DNA of 64,000 nucleotides, taken from Gayadomonas joobiniege G7. GTDB taxonomy: Bacteria > Pseudomonadota > Gammaproteobacteria > Enterobacterales > Alteromonadaceae. Made by a program: the position numbers and the translations under genes. The notes below the pieces were generated by a model. It had not been told where the DNA came from and searched no databases. It was given only the letters and a program-made list of their open reading frames with translations. Position 1 is the stretch's first letter, and each line of letters begins with the position of its first letter. Shown piece after piece: positions 34,274 through 47,989 of the stretch. Location: assembly GCF_000300815.1 (NCBI RefSeq), contig NZ_AMRX01000008.1:682001-746000 (forward strand), read 5' to 3'.

Positions 34274-36472
34274 ATGAACCGCCTGATACTGATCATAATA
34301 TGCAGCTTGCTATTCGCTTGTCGTTCTACCATCAATGTCCCTCAAACCGAACAATGGTTAAATTTTCAATCAAACCAAGTTCGCCAAAATGCTCACAAAA
34401 TTAACACTGACTTTCCTATTGTATACGCGCGTTTTTTAACGTTAAAACAATTAGCCGGTGAGCAACAAGTTTCATCGTTAGTACCTTTAGCGGATGCCGT
34501 TAGACACGACTACCAAAGTTACCAAGAGATCGCACAAAAACAGCAGAGTTCACGGCGGGATACCGAGCGTTTGTGGCAAGGTAAACAAGCGATTTCAAAC
34601 CAAGATCAGCATTTTGAAAAAATAAGCGCCTTTAAAAAAACCTCAAAAGAAAATTTTGAGCGCCTCTATCAGTTACAAAAAAACTACCTCAAAAATAGTC
34701 AGCAATTGCATAAGCAAATAAACCAAACAAAATTCTCCCGTTATGCGCGGCAATTGCCCAGCGGTTTGTTTCAGGCAAAACAACAGTTATCGAGACTGCA
34801 AGCAGAAGAAAATTATTTGGCGTTTAACCGAGCCGGTATCCAGCTATACCAACAAAAGCTAATGCAGCCGATCAGCAACTTTGCTCAGATTATTGAATTG
34901 CTTGATGTTCAACGGCAAGTGCAGCCGCTAAAAAACAAATTTACGCCGTTACCAAACAACAAACGACATTTAAGTCAGTCAAATGTTGCGTTAGCACATG
35001 CATTATTGAAAGAAAAAATATCAAGTGATATCTATAAAATAGCTAGCGAATTTGCGTTGCAACAAAAACAAGGTGACAAAGCGATTGTTAATTTACAGCC
35101 GATCGAAGCAGGGCCTTACAATGCATTAACACAAGTATTATCAGTGCAGCAGCAAAACCAAGTGAATGATATTTTTGCAAAACAAAAACAAAAATTGTTG
35201 GTTCAGATCTTGGCTGATAATACAGCAGCGCGCTCTAAAATAATGACTGAAAGTATTTCAGACAGAGATAAGTTAACTCGGTTAGTATTAGAGGAGAAAA
35301 AATTTAATCGTTATCATCAGCCCATTTTAATGGATGCATCAGTTAAACAATATCTCAGTCAAACGCAAGCAGAGCGCTTATCTCTTTTACGAGCTGTCAC
35401 GCCAAACCTGTTGCAAGAGATAGAAAAAGCCGAAAGACCACAAACATTGCTTAGTTTATTGGCAGGCCTAGCAACACAAAGCGATCAGTCTCAGCCTCTG
35501 TATCAAGATCTTAAACAAACTCAAACTCAAAAATTGCAGCAATTATTGGCCTTTAAACCTGCGTATAGCGCCGCGCAGCTTGACCTAAACAGCTTTACTG
35601 CTGAAGACTTGTCGTTTGAAACCGAATTAACTGCGCTTTATCTAGGTGATTTTAAAGCGGCTCGGTTGACAGCGACTGGGCAAGCAACGGCATTATTGTT
35701 CGAGCAGTATTTAACAGCGTTTGGACGGCATTGCCATGCTTATTTACCTGCAAATAGAGTGCCTATGACAGTGCGTAAATGCTCAATGGAAACTGTTGGC
35801 CGCAATATTTATGGGAATGAAGTCAGTCGTACTTGCAGTAGTTGGGTTGACGTCCCTACAGGTTTATATGCAGATCCTATTTTGTATCAAAAGAGTAAAC
35901 ATCTGGCAGCCGGTTTAGGTATTAAAATGCTAACAAACGCATTAAAAGACCCGTTTGCAACCCGAAATATGATTGACGATGCGCTTGATATGAAAGGTGA
36001 AATGGATCTCTTGGTGCAAAAAAACAAATGTAATAATCTAGGGTTAAAACGTTTTGAAGACAATTTTTATCGTTTTGTAAGTAAAAAATCACCATTAACA
36101 TTAACTGGCAACTATCGATTGGCTGATTTACAAGCGATTTACCAGCAACCCCTCCCAGCAAAGAATATTAATTTTCACCATTTATTGGATGATTTGATCA
36201 GTGAAAATGCGCGCGGGTGGATGCTCAACCGTTATGAAAAAAATAGTGTGGCGAACATCAATCTTCTTTCAACTGACCCCCAAGGCCGTGCCAACCAGTT
36301 AACCGCGGGTTATTATTTTAGTGCTTTGAATAAGCGTTATAGTGGGTCCGTTCGCTTAACCTTTACACAAGGAAGGCCGAATTGTTTATATTTTTCTGAT
36401 GCCCCAAATACCTGCCGCAATCCGTCGAGAAAAATTGTCAATGATTATGAAAAAGGGCGTTATTTAAAATAA
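34274..36472 (+). CDS. Large lipoprotein of unknown function
   Basis: A 732-residue protein with a lipoprotein signal (MNRLILIIICSLLFAC, Cys16). I do not recognise the rest. The region ~50-450 is rich in Gln, Lys and Leu with long helical, coiled-coil-like stretches (for example LQKNYLKNSQQLHKQINQ). The region ~490-580 has several Cys (RHCHAY, VRKCSM, RTCSSW, NKCNN) that may form disulfides. The C-terminus (~660-732) is a compact domain with RPNCLYFSDAPNTCR. ATG 34274 is preceded by AAGGA. It lies alone between the ICMT-like and ElbB-like genes. Outer-membrane anchoring is inferred. Confidence 0.7.
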   Translation: MNRLILIIICSLLFACRSTINVPQTEQWLNFQSNQVRQNAHKINTDFPIVYARFLTLKQLAGEQQVSSLVPLADAVRHDYQSYQEIAQKQQSSRRDTERLWQGKQAISNQDQHFEKISAFKKTSKENFERLYQLQKNYLKNSQQLHKQINQTKFSRYARQLPSGLFQAKQQLSRLQAEENYLAFNRAGIQLYQQKLMQPISNFAQIIELLDVQRQVQPLKNKFTPLPNNKRHLSQSNVALAHALLKEKISSDIYKIASEFALQQKQGDKAIVNLQPIEAGPYNALTQVLSVQQQNQVNDIFAKQKQKLLVQILADNTAARSKIMTESISDRDKLTRLVLEEKKFNRYHQPILMDASVKQYLSQTQAERLSLLRAVTPNLLQEIEKAERPQTLLSLLAGLATQSDQSQPLYQDLKQTQTQKLQQLLAFKPAYSAAQLDLNSFTAEDLSFETELTALYLGDFKAARLTATGQATALLFEQYLTAFGRHCHAYLPANRVPMTVRKCSMETVGRNIYGNEVSRTCSSWVDVPTGLYADPILYQKSKHLAAGLGIKMLTNALKDPFATRNMIDDALDMKGEMDLLVQKNKCNNLGLKRFEDNFYRFVSKKSPLTLTGNYRLADLQAIYQQPLPAKNINFHHLLDDLISENARGWMLNRYEKNSVANINLLSTDPQGRANQLTAGYYFSALNKRYSGSVRLTFTQGRPNCLYFSDAPNTCRNPSRKIVNDYEKGRYLK

Positions 36473-36541
36473 CAAACGTATGATTTTAGTGGCGGATATG
36501 CGACCATCAAGTTGAACGTTAAATATACACATGGAGGAAAC

Positions 36542-37204
36542 ATGTCACAGAAAAAATTTGCCCTGATTTTATCCGGTTGTGGTGTTTATGATGGCGCCGA
36601 AATTAACGAAGTTGTGTTAACCCGTTTGGCGTTAGAAGAAAACCAGATCCAGTATCAATGTTTTGCACCCGATTGTGAGCAGGCCGAAGTGGTTAATCAT
36701 CTAACCGGCAAAGTTGAAAAGGGGGAGCGAAACCAGTTGGTAGAAGCTGCCCGCATTTGCCGCGGCGATGTTTTGCCGTTATCTGATTTATCTGTAAACG
36801 AATTTAATGCATTAATAGTCCCTGGCGGATTTGGTGTGGCAAAAAACTTGTCGGATTTTGCGTATGCCGGTGAAGACTATCGTATTCAAAGTGATGTTTT
36901 GACTATTTTAAAAGCCTTTAAAGATGCGGACAAACCAGTTGGTTATATGTGTATCGCCCCCGTATTGTTGCCGCTGGTTTATGGCGATGGCATTAAACTG
37001 ACTTTGGGTGAAGATTCTGATGCCGCCAATATTGCAACTCGCCGAGGCGGTGAGCATGTCAGCTGTAAAGTTGATCAAATTGTCATCGATAAAACTCATA
37101 AAGCAGTTTCAACCCCTGCTTATATGTTGGCCGAAAACTTACTCGAAGCCCAAGCGGGTATCAATAAACTGGTTAAAGCTGTTATCGATCTGGTTAAAGT
37201 TTAA
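36542..37204 (+). CDS. elbB: ElbB-like glyoxalase of the DJ-1/PfpI superfamily
   Basis: A 220-residue protein matching ElbB: ILSGCGVYDGAEINEVV, FAPD, RGDVLPLSDL, ALIVPGGFGVAKNLSDFA and GYMCIAPVLLP, where the Cys is the nucleophile-elbow residue of DJ-1-type proteins. ElbB has weak glyoxalase activity in Escherichia coli and was once linked to isoprenoid synthesis. The start is ATG 36542 with GGAGG 36533-36537; an upstream TTG at 36512 would add 10 residues without a ribosome binding site. Cytoplasmic. Confidence 0.88.
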   Translation: MSQKKFALILSGCGVYDGAEINEVVLTRLALEENQIQYQCFAPDCEQAEVVNHLTGKVEKGERNQLVEAARICRGDVLPLSDLSVNEFNALIVPGGFGVAKNLSDFAYAGEDYRIQSDVLTILKAFKDADKPVGYMCIAPVLLPLVYGDGIKLTLGEDSDAANIATRRGGEHVSCKVDQIVIDKTHKAVSTPAYMLAENLLEAQAGINKLVKAVIDLVKV

Positions 37205-40845
<3,641 letters not shown>

Positions 40846-40850
40846 GTTAA

Positions 40851-42626
40851 ATGATGAAAAAACTATTATCGCTAATGTTAGGCGCAGCGGTCTCCCTTTC
40901 GGGCGCCGCGAGCGCGGCAGAACAGTCACAACCAAACGTGGTTTTGATTTTAATTGACGATTTAAGCCACTATGGCATGACAACCTATGGCGCAAATCGT
41001 ATTCGTTCAGTAAAAGGTGAATTTGAAGATATTACTTTTTCAACGCCAAATATCGATAAACTGGCTGAAACTGGCCTTAGAATGGAAAATGCTTTTACTC
41101 ATCCGCTATGCGAAAATACTCGAATCGCATTAATGAGTGGCAAGCAGAATGACCGCAATTATTTAAAGCCTAAATCCCAGCATCATTCAGATATTACCTT
41201 TGGTGATGTTTTTCAACGCGCAGGTTATGCAACTGGTATGTACGGAAAATGGAAACAAACCCGTGGTACCTCAAATATTCCAGGTAAACAATATATTAGT
41301 GAGTTTGGTTGGGATGATTATGTCGCTTTTGATGTAGTGACCGAAGGGCAGCGTTTTATCAACCCCAACCTCGTCATAAACGGGGAGATTGCTAATTATC
41401 AAGGTCGCACAGATTTAGATCCTGAAACAGGACGACGTTGGTATGGCCCGGATATATACAACAGAGCGGCACTTAATTTTATCGAACAAAATAAAGACAA
41501 GCCTTTCTTTTTGTATTATCCAATGGCTTTAGTGCATGATGACCATAAACCGACCCCAGATACTAAACCAAACAGTATCTTTGACAACTATGATGAAGCA
41601 ACGCATAACCGAAATGGTCATAAGGGCGATGAGCCTAAATATTTAGGTGACATGATTGAATATACAGATAAGCTTATCGGCAAAGTAGTAAACAAGCTGA
41701 ATCAGCTTAATCTACGTGAAGAAACCTTGATTATTGTAATGGGAGATAACGGCACCAAAGAAATTTTCCATCATGTATTACCCGATGGAAGTGTCTATCC
41801 ATCTCGTAAAGGTGGAAACGCTGACCCTGGTATCCATGTCGGTATGGTGGTTAACCAACCTGGTACGGTACCTGCAGGTGATGGCCAAGTGCGTAGCTAT
41901 GATGGTTTAACCTATTTAACAGATGTTTTTCCAACCATTGCTGAAGCTGCAGGTATAAAAATACCGTCTGAAACCCGTTTAGATGGCAAGAGCTTTTGGG
42001 CGCAAGCAACCGGGCAAAGTCGTGAAGAACACAGAGACCATATTTACAGCTGGTATATGGGCAATGGCCTCTATCATGAAGTTAAAGATCCGCGTAAAAT
42101 CAGTTTTGCATTTGATAAAAACTTTAAATACTACGGCCCAAGTGTCTATTTTCCGCAAGGTAGATTTTTTGATCTAAAAAATGACCCATACGAAAAAGCA
42201 GGCGACCGTTATGTTGAACTTAGATTCAGTGTACGCCGCTATTCAGGCTTGAATATGCAAAACCTGACACCAGAGCAATACGAAGCCATGTTGAGGTTGA
42301 AAAAGGTAGTTGAGTCTCGTCAAATTAAACCTGTTGAATCGGTAGAGATTATTGCTGATATATCTGAATTAAAAGTGGGTGAAACTTTTGATTTGGATGC
42401 AGAAGTGACGCCTATCAATGCAACACGTGATGGGGTTATTTGGCATTCGAGCAATCCGCAGATTGCAACTGTTAATAAATTTGGCGAGGTTACTGCGCAT
42501 CAAGCAGGTGAGGTGACCATTAGCCTTTATTCATGGAGTGATGCAAGGCCATTAGCTGACAATAAATCGCCTGAGTTTTTAACAGATGGCATTCAAGACT
42601 CAATTACACTGGAGGTTGTTCGTTAA
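40851..42626 (+). CDS. Sulfatase-like enzyme with atypical CENTR motif and C-terminal BIG2-like domain
   Basis: A 591-residue protein with signal peptide (LLSLMLGAAVSLSGAASA) and S1-sulfatase features: LILIDDLSHYG metal site, MYGKWK and VMGDNGTKE. At the maturation position it reads C-E-N-T-R (Cys87), lacking the proline of the usual C-x-P-x-R consensus for formylglycine formation. The C-terminus (~500-590) is a BIG2-like Ig domain (ELKVGETFDL, WHSSNPQIATVNKFGEVTA), a surface or cell-wall module. It is cotranscribed with the GH2 gene. It could be a mature sulfatase with a relaxed motif, or a relative with a Cys-based or lost activity. Start could also be ATG 40854. Confidence 0.8.
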   Translation: MMKKLLSLMLGAAVSLSGAASAAEQSQPNVVLILIDDLSHYGMTTYGANRIRSVKGEFEDITFSTPNIDKLAETGLRMENAFTHPLCENTRIALMSGKQNDRNYLKPKSQHHSDITFGDVFQRAGYATGMYGKWKQTRGTSNIPGKQYISEFGWDDYVAFDVVTEGQRFINPNLVINGEIANYQGRTDLDPETGRRWYGPDIYNRAALNFIEQNKDKPFFLYYPMALVHDDHKPTPDTKPNSIFDNYDEATHNRNGHKGDEPKYLGDMIEYTDKLIGKVVNKLNQLNLREETLIIVMGDNGTKEIFHHVLPDGSVYPSRKGGNADPGIHVGMVVNQPGTVPAGDGQVRSYDGLTYLTDVFPTIAEAAGIKIPSETRLDGKSFWAQATGQSREEHRDHIYSWYMGNGLYHEVKDPRKISFAFDKNFKYYGPSVYFPQGRFFDLKNDPYEKAGDRYVELRFSVRRYSGLNMQNLTPEQYEAMLRLKKVVESRQIKPVESVEIIADISELKVGETFDLDAEVTPINATRDGVIWHSSNPQIATVNKFGEVTAHQAGEVTISLYSWSDARPLADNKSPEFLTDGIQDSITLEVVR

Positions 42627-42646
42627 AAACAGTCTGATTGCAGTGT

Positions 42647-42674
42647 CCAGCGAGCAGTTAATGCGGCTCGCTGG
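42647..42674. terminator. Bidirectional hairpin between the sulfatase and DUF6436 genes
   Basis: A perfect 9-bp stem (CCAGCGAGC 42647-42655, GCTCGCTGG 42666-42674) overlaps the 3' end of the DUF6436 coding sequence and lies 21 bases past the sulfatase stop. It can serve both converging genes; there is no strong T-run on either side. Confidence 0.6.
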
Positions 42675-43191
42675 CACAATAACAGCCTTTGACCTCAGTT
42701 AAAATACTTGCACCTTGTTTTTGCAAGTGCTGGCCAGTTTTAAGAAAACTCTCAACTAACCCTTGCCCAGGTGAGCACCAGGCACCCGCTGCATAAGGGC
42801 CAAAATAGGCTAACCTTCCATTATCATCAAATACCGCAACAGCTGGGGTTGATGGGATAATTTTTGCTAGTGTGGAGTCATTTGTTAATTCAATAGTTTG
42901 GTTAATATAATTGTTCTGATCAGCAAGTGCAGCAACCGAATTGATATGCCGACTGGCAATCCAGTTACATTGGCAGCCACCTGCGCGGATATGAAAAATG
43001 CGTCGGTTACGCTCAGTCGATATTAAATTAGCAAAATTTTGATCAAATTCTGGCTGTAAAATGGCTTGACCAAGTTGCCCGTGCGGATCAAATTCCACTA
43101 AACGTTTATTAAAACTGAACCAGAGCAAGAGCAATAATGCGGCTAACCAAATCGCACTGGTTGAATAAATTAATATTTTTTTATACGGCAA
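42658..43191 (-). CDS. DUF6436-like thioredoxin-fold membrane-anchored protein
   Basis: A 177-residue protein with one N-terminal membrane helix ([22 protein letters not shown]). The globular part has several Cys: GGCQCNW, AWCSPG and [23 protein letters not shown] resembles a peroxiredoxin/thioredoxin-like DUF6436 protein as I recall the family. The active-site CxC may allow redox chemistry in the periplasm. It overlaps the start of nothing, but its start codon lies inside the 3' end of the MCP gene (11-base overlap), so the two are cotranscribed. The role is unknown. Confidence 0.65.
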   Translation of the reverse strand: MPYKKILIYSTSAIWLAALLLLLWFSFNKRLVEFDPHGQLGQAILQPEFDQNFANLISTERNRRIFHIRAGGCQCNWIASRHINSVAALADQNNYINQTIELTNDSTLAKIIPSTPAVAVFDDNGRLAYFGPYAAGAWCSPGQGLVESFLKTGQHLQKQGASILTEVKGCYCASEPH

Positions 43192-44662
43192 ATTTTTTCA
43201 TGTCCTGATTAAAACGTTGAATATCAGCATCTAATTGTTTTATTTCAACTTGAGCTTGCTCGGCGTCTGCTTGCAATGAGGCTGAAGTTTGCAATAAGGT
43301 GTGGGTTGAATCAGATATCTCGTTTGCGACCTGAGTTTGTTGATTGGCCGCTACTGCAACCGACGACATGTTCTCATCAACTTTTTTTATAATATTTGCA
43401 ACCTGCAGCATAGATTCGCTGGCTAATTGGGCGCCATTGACCACTTGACCGGTGCGATCAAGGCAAATTTGCATCTGGTCAACGGATGCATCTGCATCTG
43501 TCATCAACTGATGAGTGATATCGCTAATTTGATCAGCGTTCTCTCGAGTTCGCCCGGCGAGCAAGCGAACCTCGTCGGCTACCACAGAAAACCCTCTGCC
43601 GTGTTCTCCAGCCCTAGCAGATTCTATCGCAGCATTTAGCGCCAGTAAATTCACTTGATCAGAAATGTTTTTGATCGCATCCATCACAATCTCAATTTGT
43701 TTACACTGACTGGCAAGCGACTGCATACTCGTTGACGTTTTGGTGAGATCTGTTTCTAACTGAGTCATATCATTATTGGTCGTCTGCATGATTTGTTTAG
43801 CACTTTCACTACGCTCACTCGCTGTTGAGGTTAAAGAGTTAACGGTTTGCGTGCGTGATTCTACTGCCTGATTTGCGGCAGACATTTGCTCGGCTGCGGC
43901 GGCAATTTTTTCAATTTGCAAAACACTTTGATCAATTGAGTTTTGGCTGTTTTGTGAAAGTTTGGTTACTCTTTGACTGACCCCTAAAGCATGATTTGCA
44001 ACCGTCTGTGTATCTTCCACAAAATCTCTAACGGATCCTATTAAGCGGTTAAAATCAGTTAAATCTGGATTATTATTGGTTATGGCGACCGATAAGTTAA
44101 AATGGCCAGACTGGGCCAATATTTTATTGATTGTTTCTTTTAACGATAGCGCAGCAACTGCTTCATTGTGAGTTTTACGTGCGCCATACATCAAAACTCC
44201 GGCTTCGGCTAATGCAAAAGCCGCATGTATCACTAAAATGTATATCTGTAGATGTCCCTGCTCAAGTATATAGGTATGGGAGCCTTGCTGTTGTAATATA
44301 TAAAATACAATATGATGAATGGCGACAAAGCCGGCTGCCGTGCCTATGACCTTCCAATCCCGATAAAACGATAAAAATGCCAATACCACAAAAATTTCAA
44401 AGTGTATCTCAGTGAGACCCATGGTTTGTTGAATATGCAAGGCTGCAAATACTTGGCTGGCGACTGCCAAAGTATGTCGGGTTATCGGGTTAAAGGGTTC
44501 AGTAAAAGTGAATGCGACTGGCAATAATAATATAAATATGCCAATGCCAAACGCTTCAAACCAAGTATTTGTAAAAAAAGCGATCACAATAGATATGATA
44601 AATTGAGTGAATAACACCCCAATAAATATTTTATTGCTGCGGGCAATCCAAGGGTATTGCAT
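43181..44662 (-). CDS. Methyl-accepting chemotaxis protein with membrane-embedded sensor
   Basis: A 493-residue MCP. The first ~190 residues form about six membrane helices without a large periplasmic sensor domain. The cytoplasmic part has the signalling hairpin: [41 protein letters not shown], the invariant MCP tip. A HAMP-like linker is not obvious. It would sense a membrane-related or intracellular signal and control CheA-driven motility. It overlaps the DUF6436 gene by 11 bases. No che genes are in the window. Confidence 0.88.
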   Translation of the reverse strand: MQYPWIARSNKIFIGVLFTQFIISIVIAFFTNTWFEAFGIGIFILLLPVAFTFTEPFNPITRHTLAVASQVFAALHIQQTMGLTEIHFEIFVVLAFLSFYRDWKVIGTAAGFVAIHHIVFYILQQQGSHTYILEQGHLQIYILVIHAAFALAEAGVLMYGARKTHNEAVAALSLKETINKILAQSGHFNLSVAITNNNPDLTDFNRLIGSVRDFVEDTQTVANHALGVSQRVTKLSQNSQNSIDQSVLQIEKIAAAAEQMSAANQAVESRTQTVNSLTSTASERSESAKQIMQTTNNDMTQLETDLTKTSTSMQSLASQCKQIEIVMDAIKNISDQVNLLALNAAIESARAGEHGRGFSVVADEVRLLAGRTRENADQISDITHQLMTDADASVDQMQICLDRTGQVVNGAQLASESMLQVANIIKKVDENMSSVAVAANQQTQVANEISDSTHTLLQTSASLQADAEQAQVEIKQLDADIQRFNQDMKKFAV

Positions 44663-44828
44663 AACTTACCTCATAAAAAGTGTGCAATCCGGTGCGTATT
44701 ATTTGTTTAATTAGAATGGGTATCAAACGGGCGTTTAAACTAAAGAGATCATTTAATTTTTAATGTTAGAAAACACTTATCAAAACGTCTAGTCAAGTAC
44801 TGGGTTCAATTCACATAAATGAGATTTT

Positions 44829-46262
44829 TCATCGCTTGTTCAGTACCGGCTTTAAGCTAATGATCTGGTCAGCCAACGTAACGATTTGCTCTGTTTGGTG
44901 GCTAATAATAACTAGGGCGGCGTTTTGTTCATAACAGTAGTTAATCAATAACTCTAGGATCGTTCGGCTATGACATTCATCTAATCTGGAGGTCACTTCA
45001 TCCGCGACTATGATTTTGGGTTTTAATAAAAATACCCGCAAAAGCGCAAATCGTTGCAATTCGCCTCCACTTAAGCTGGATTTGTCTCTTTGCAGCAGGC
45101 TAACATCCAGTTTAAGTTTTTCCATTCCGTTCAGGACTGATGAAAATTTAATTTGATGTAGTTTACAAACATCTTTAAATAACAGCTTAAGCGGGATGCC
45201 GGGTGCAAATACTGCGGTCGGTTCTTGGTAAATTTTTTGTATTTCAAGTTTACCAACTTGATTATCAACACTGCGATGTCCGCGGCTGGGCCGTTTTAGA
45301 CCGCAGATTAGATCACCTAAGGTACTTTTACCGACCCCGCTTATGCCCTGTATTAACGTTATTTGAGCACACTTAAGTGTTAAATTGACATTGTTAAGAA
45401 TTGTTTTACCAGAGATGGAATACTGAATATCCTTCATCTCAAGCAGGACTTCATTCACTGAACCAAATTTTTTGTGTATCGACGGAGGTTTAGTTGCAGC
45501 GATGAGTTGCTCTAGATAGGGCAGTCTCGGGCAGGTGAAAAGTTGTTTTGTTTGTGCAAAAGCAAGCTGGCGACCCTGTTGAATTATTAAGAGTTTGCCG
45601 CCTAACCGCTGGCAGAGCGCTAAATCATGGGTGATTGTCAGTAGTGCAGCTTGCTGACTGGTGTGTTTAATTTGTTTAAAAAGTTGTTCCACCGCTGTTT
45701 TATCAAGCCCTTTACTTGGCTCGTCAAGGATCATAACAGGCGTATTGGCACAGCTGATGATCGCGTAGGTCAAGCGTTGAGCCATGCCACCAGATAGTTG
45801 ATGTGGGTATTTGTTTTGACAATCCATTAAAGATAGTGTGGCTAACCGCTGTATACTTTGTTTCGATGCGGTTTGTTTATCTTGGTTTAATACAAACCTA
45901 CCTACTTCGATAATTTGTGAAGCGGCCTTTTTTAACGGGTTCAGTGCGTTCCAAGGCTCTTGGGGCAAAAGGACCAGAGTTTTGCCCCACAAAGCCTGAA
46001 GTTTTTTACGGTCTGCCAAATCAAATATACGGCCGTTAATGGTGAGTGTGCCAGTAACGGTCAGGTTTACTGCCAACGTACCCATTAACGCTTGCGCGAG
46101 TAAGCTTTTTCCAGCGCCTGTGTGGCCTAAAACTGTCACAGGCTCTTGATCCGAAAAACTAAAATTGAGTGGACCTAATAAAGCTCTGCGGTCTGAAAGG
46201 TGCGCACGAGTCGTTAGGTTTTCGTCGCTATAAATCGTTAACTTATCTATTTTCAATTGCAT
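44829..46262 (-). CDS. Fused double-ATPase of a Dpp/Nik-type ABC importer
   Basis: A 477-residue protein with two complete ATPase domains: the first with Walker A GHTGAGKS, signature LSGGMAQR and Walker B VMILDEP, the second with GISGVGKST, LSGGELQR and IIVADEV. It fuses the DppD and DppF roles of peptide or nickel importers. The start is placed at ATG 46262 (MQLKIDKLTIYS); an upstream frame would extend 18 residues into the permease gene. It overlaps the permease by about 20 bases. It is the last gene of the Fur-box operon. The substrate is set by the binding protein at 47982-49520. Confidence 0.85.
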   Translation of the reverse strand: MQLKIDKLTIYSDENLTTRAHLSDRRALLGPLNFSFSDQEPVTVLGHTGAGKSLLAQALMGTLAVNLTVTGTLTINGRIFDLADRKKLQALWGKTLVLLPQEPWNALNPLKKAASQIIEVGRFVLNQDKQTASKQSIQRLATLSLMDCQNKYPHQLSGGMAQRLTYAIISCANTPVMILDEPSKGLDKTAVEQLFKQIKHTSQQAALLTITHDLALCQRLGGKLLIIQQGRQLAFAQTKQLFTCPRLPYLEQLIAATKPPSIHKKFGSVNEVLLEMKDIQYSISGKTILNNVNLTLKCAQITLIQGISGVGKSTLGDLICGLKRPSRGHRSVDNQVGKLEIQKIYQEPTAVFAPGIPLKLLFKDVCKLHQIKFSSVLNGMEKLKLDVSLLQRDKSSLSGGELQRFALLRVFLLKPKIIVADEVTSRLDECHSRTILELLINYCYEQNAALVIISHQTEQIVTLADQIISLKPVLNKR

Positions 46263-47049
46263 GATTGTTTTTTCCGGCAAGCAAGTTAAGAGATAATACG
46301 ACAGTAAAGAGTACAACTAGGGGTTGGCAAAGTAACCAAGGGGCTTCTTCATAATAGGGAAATAATTCAACAATCATCAAGCCGAGTTCTGCTGTGGGTG
46401 GTTTCAAACCGACATAAACAAAACCTATCGACGCCATCATTAAGATTGCGTTCGCTGCGCCATATGCTGACAGAGTGAAGAGGCTGGGTTTTAACTCAGG
46501 TAACAAGTGGCGCTTTAAAATGTAAACATGGTTAAACCCTAACAACTGCGAGGATTCAACCGCAGGGCTGTTTAAAATAGCCTTACTACTGGCTTTAATA
46601 ACCCGATAGTATTCAAGCGATAATACAATAGATATTGCCAAATAGATCATTACAAAAGAACCAGGTATCACAGCAGCAAACAAGAGCACTAAAATCAAAC
46701 CTGGCAATGCCATTAAACTATTAATAAGCGCATCTAAGAGAGTCTCTGTTCTTCCGCGGCACCAGGCGGCGAATATGGCTAAGCCAGTACCAATAATACA
46801 GGAAGTAACAACAGATAATCCCGCCAACCAAAAAGACAGACGCAGACCTGCTGCAAGACGTACATACATACTTCTGCCGTATTGGTCGGTACCGAGCGGC
46901 TGCTCGAAAGAAGGCGTATTTAATATTTTATTTAGATCCTGACTGCCAACTGTTTGTTGCTGGATAACAGGTTGCGTCATTGCAAATACTGCCAACAATA
47001 AAAGAAGTATCGATGCGAAGCGTTGGCTTTTTGAAAAGTTGTTAAACAT
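46243..47049 (-). CDS. ABC importer permease, DppC/NikC-like
   Basis: A 268-residue permease with five to six membrane helices and the EAA-loop-type sequence YRVIKASSKAILNSPAVESSQLLGFNHVYIL. The N-terminus QPLGTDQYGRSMYVRLAAGLR matches DppC-type permeases. It follows the DppB-like gene with a 1-base gap and overlaps the ATPase gene. It forms the membrane pore with the DppB-like permease. Confidence 0.88.
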   Translation of the reverse strand: MFNNFSKSQRFASILLLLLAVFAMTQPVIQQQTVGSQDLNKILNTPSFEQPLGTDQYGRSMYVRLAAGLRLSFWLAGLSVVTSCIIGTGLAIFAAWCRGRTETLLDALINSLMALPGLILVLLFAAVIPGSFVMIYLAISIVLSLEYYRVIKASSKAILNSPAVESSQLLGFNHVYILKRHLLPELKPSLFTLSAYGAANAILMMASIGFVYVGLKPPTAELGLMIVELFPYYEEAPWLLCQPLVVLFTVVLSLNLLAGKNNHAIENR

Positions 47050-47050
47050 C

Positions 47051-47989
47051 TTATATATCTTTATTTAACCTAGGATCCAAATGTTGGCAGAGCAGATCGA
47101 CTAGGGTATTAATGAATACAAATGCTAGAGCTAGAGTGAGCGCTGTGCCTTGCAGCATAGGAATATCTCGGGCAAAAACGGCGTGTGATAGGGCATGGCC
47201 GATACCAGGCCAAGCAAAGAGACTTTCGATCATAATTACGCCTTCAACCAAACCGATAAGTTGGATGCCAAATAATGACAACATAGGAACAGAAATATTG
47301 CGCAAACCATGCGAGAAAAACAATGTTTTGCCCGCTAGTCCTTTGATTTGTGCAAACTGATAATATTCGGATGAAAATACCGTTAATAGTTGGTCACGAA
47401 CAAACTGATTAGACACGGCAGCCAAAGATAAAGCGAGTGTTAGTGCGGGTAAAAAAAGATATTCCGCGCCACCAAAGCCAGCCACAGGAAAGCAATTTAA
47501 TTTGATTGCAAATAGCATAATAAGCAATAAACCCAAACTAAAAACGGGTTGAGCACGGATCACCGCAGCGACTACTAAGCAAGCGTTGTCAAATCCTCCA
47601 CCGGCATATTTAGCTCGCAGGGCGCCAATAGGGATACTGATACATACGCTCAGTAGCAATGCTGTGACTGCTAGCTGTCCTGTATAAGCCAATTGGTGCG
47701 CTAATTCTTTGGTTATTGGCGCTCCGCTAACTAAGCTATTGCCTAAATTAAGCTGGCACAAATCCCATAGCCAGTTGAGATATTGTTGATAAACTGGCTC
47801 ATCAAGGGCAAGCTCAGAGTGCACGGCGCTAGCAGCGGCACTGCTGACTGCGTCATCACCATAACGACCAGCAGCTACTTTATAAGCAATATCGCCAGGT
47901 AGCGCACGAACAAGAAAAAAAGTAAAACTACCAATGGCAATGGGCAAAAAAGCCAACTGCCAGGCTCGATGATATAAAATTTTATTCAT
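47051..47989 (-). CDS. ABC importer permease, DppB/NikB-like
   Basis: A 312-residue permease with six helices and the EAA motif YQFAQIKGLAGKTLFFSHGLRNI plus the ESLFAWPGIGHAL segment typical of DppB/NikB. It overlaps the binding-protein gene by 8 bases. The N-terminal stretch FFLVRALPGDIAYKVAAG is also family-typical. Peptide and nickel permeases are not separable by eye. Confidence 0.88.
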   Translation of the reverse strand: MNKILYHRAWQLAFLPIAIGSFTFFLVRALPGDIAYKVAAGRYGDDAVSSAAASAVHSELALDEPVYQQYLNWLWDLCQLNLGNSLVSGAPITKELAHQLAYTGQLAVTALLLSVCISIPIGALRAKYAGGGFDNACLVVAAVIRAQPVFSLGLLLIMLFAIKLNCFPVAGFGGAEYLFLPALTLALSLAAVSNQFVRDQLLTVFSSEYYQFAQIKGLAGKTLFFSHGLRNISVPMLSLFGIQLIGLVEGVIMIESLFAWPGIGHALSHAVFARDIPMLQGTALTLALAFVFINTLVDLLCQHLDPRLNKDI

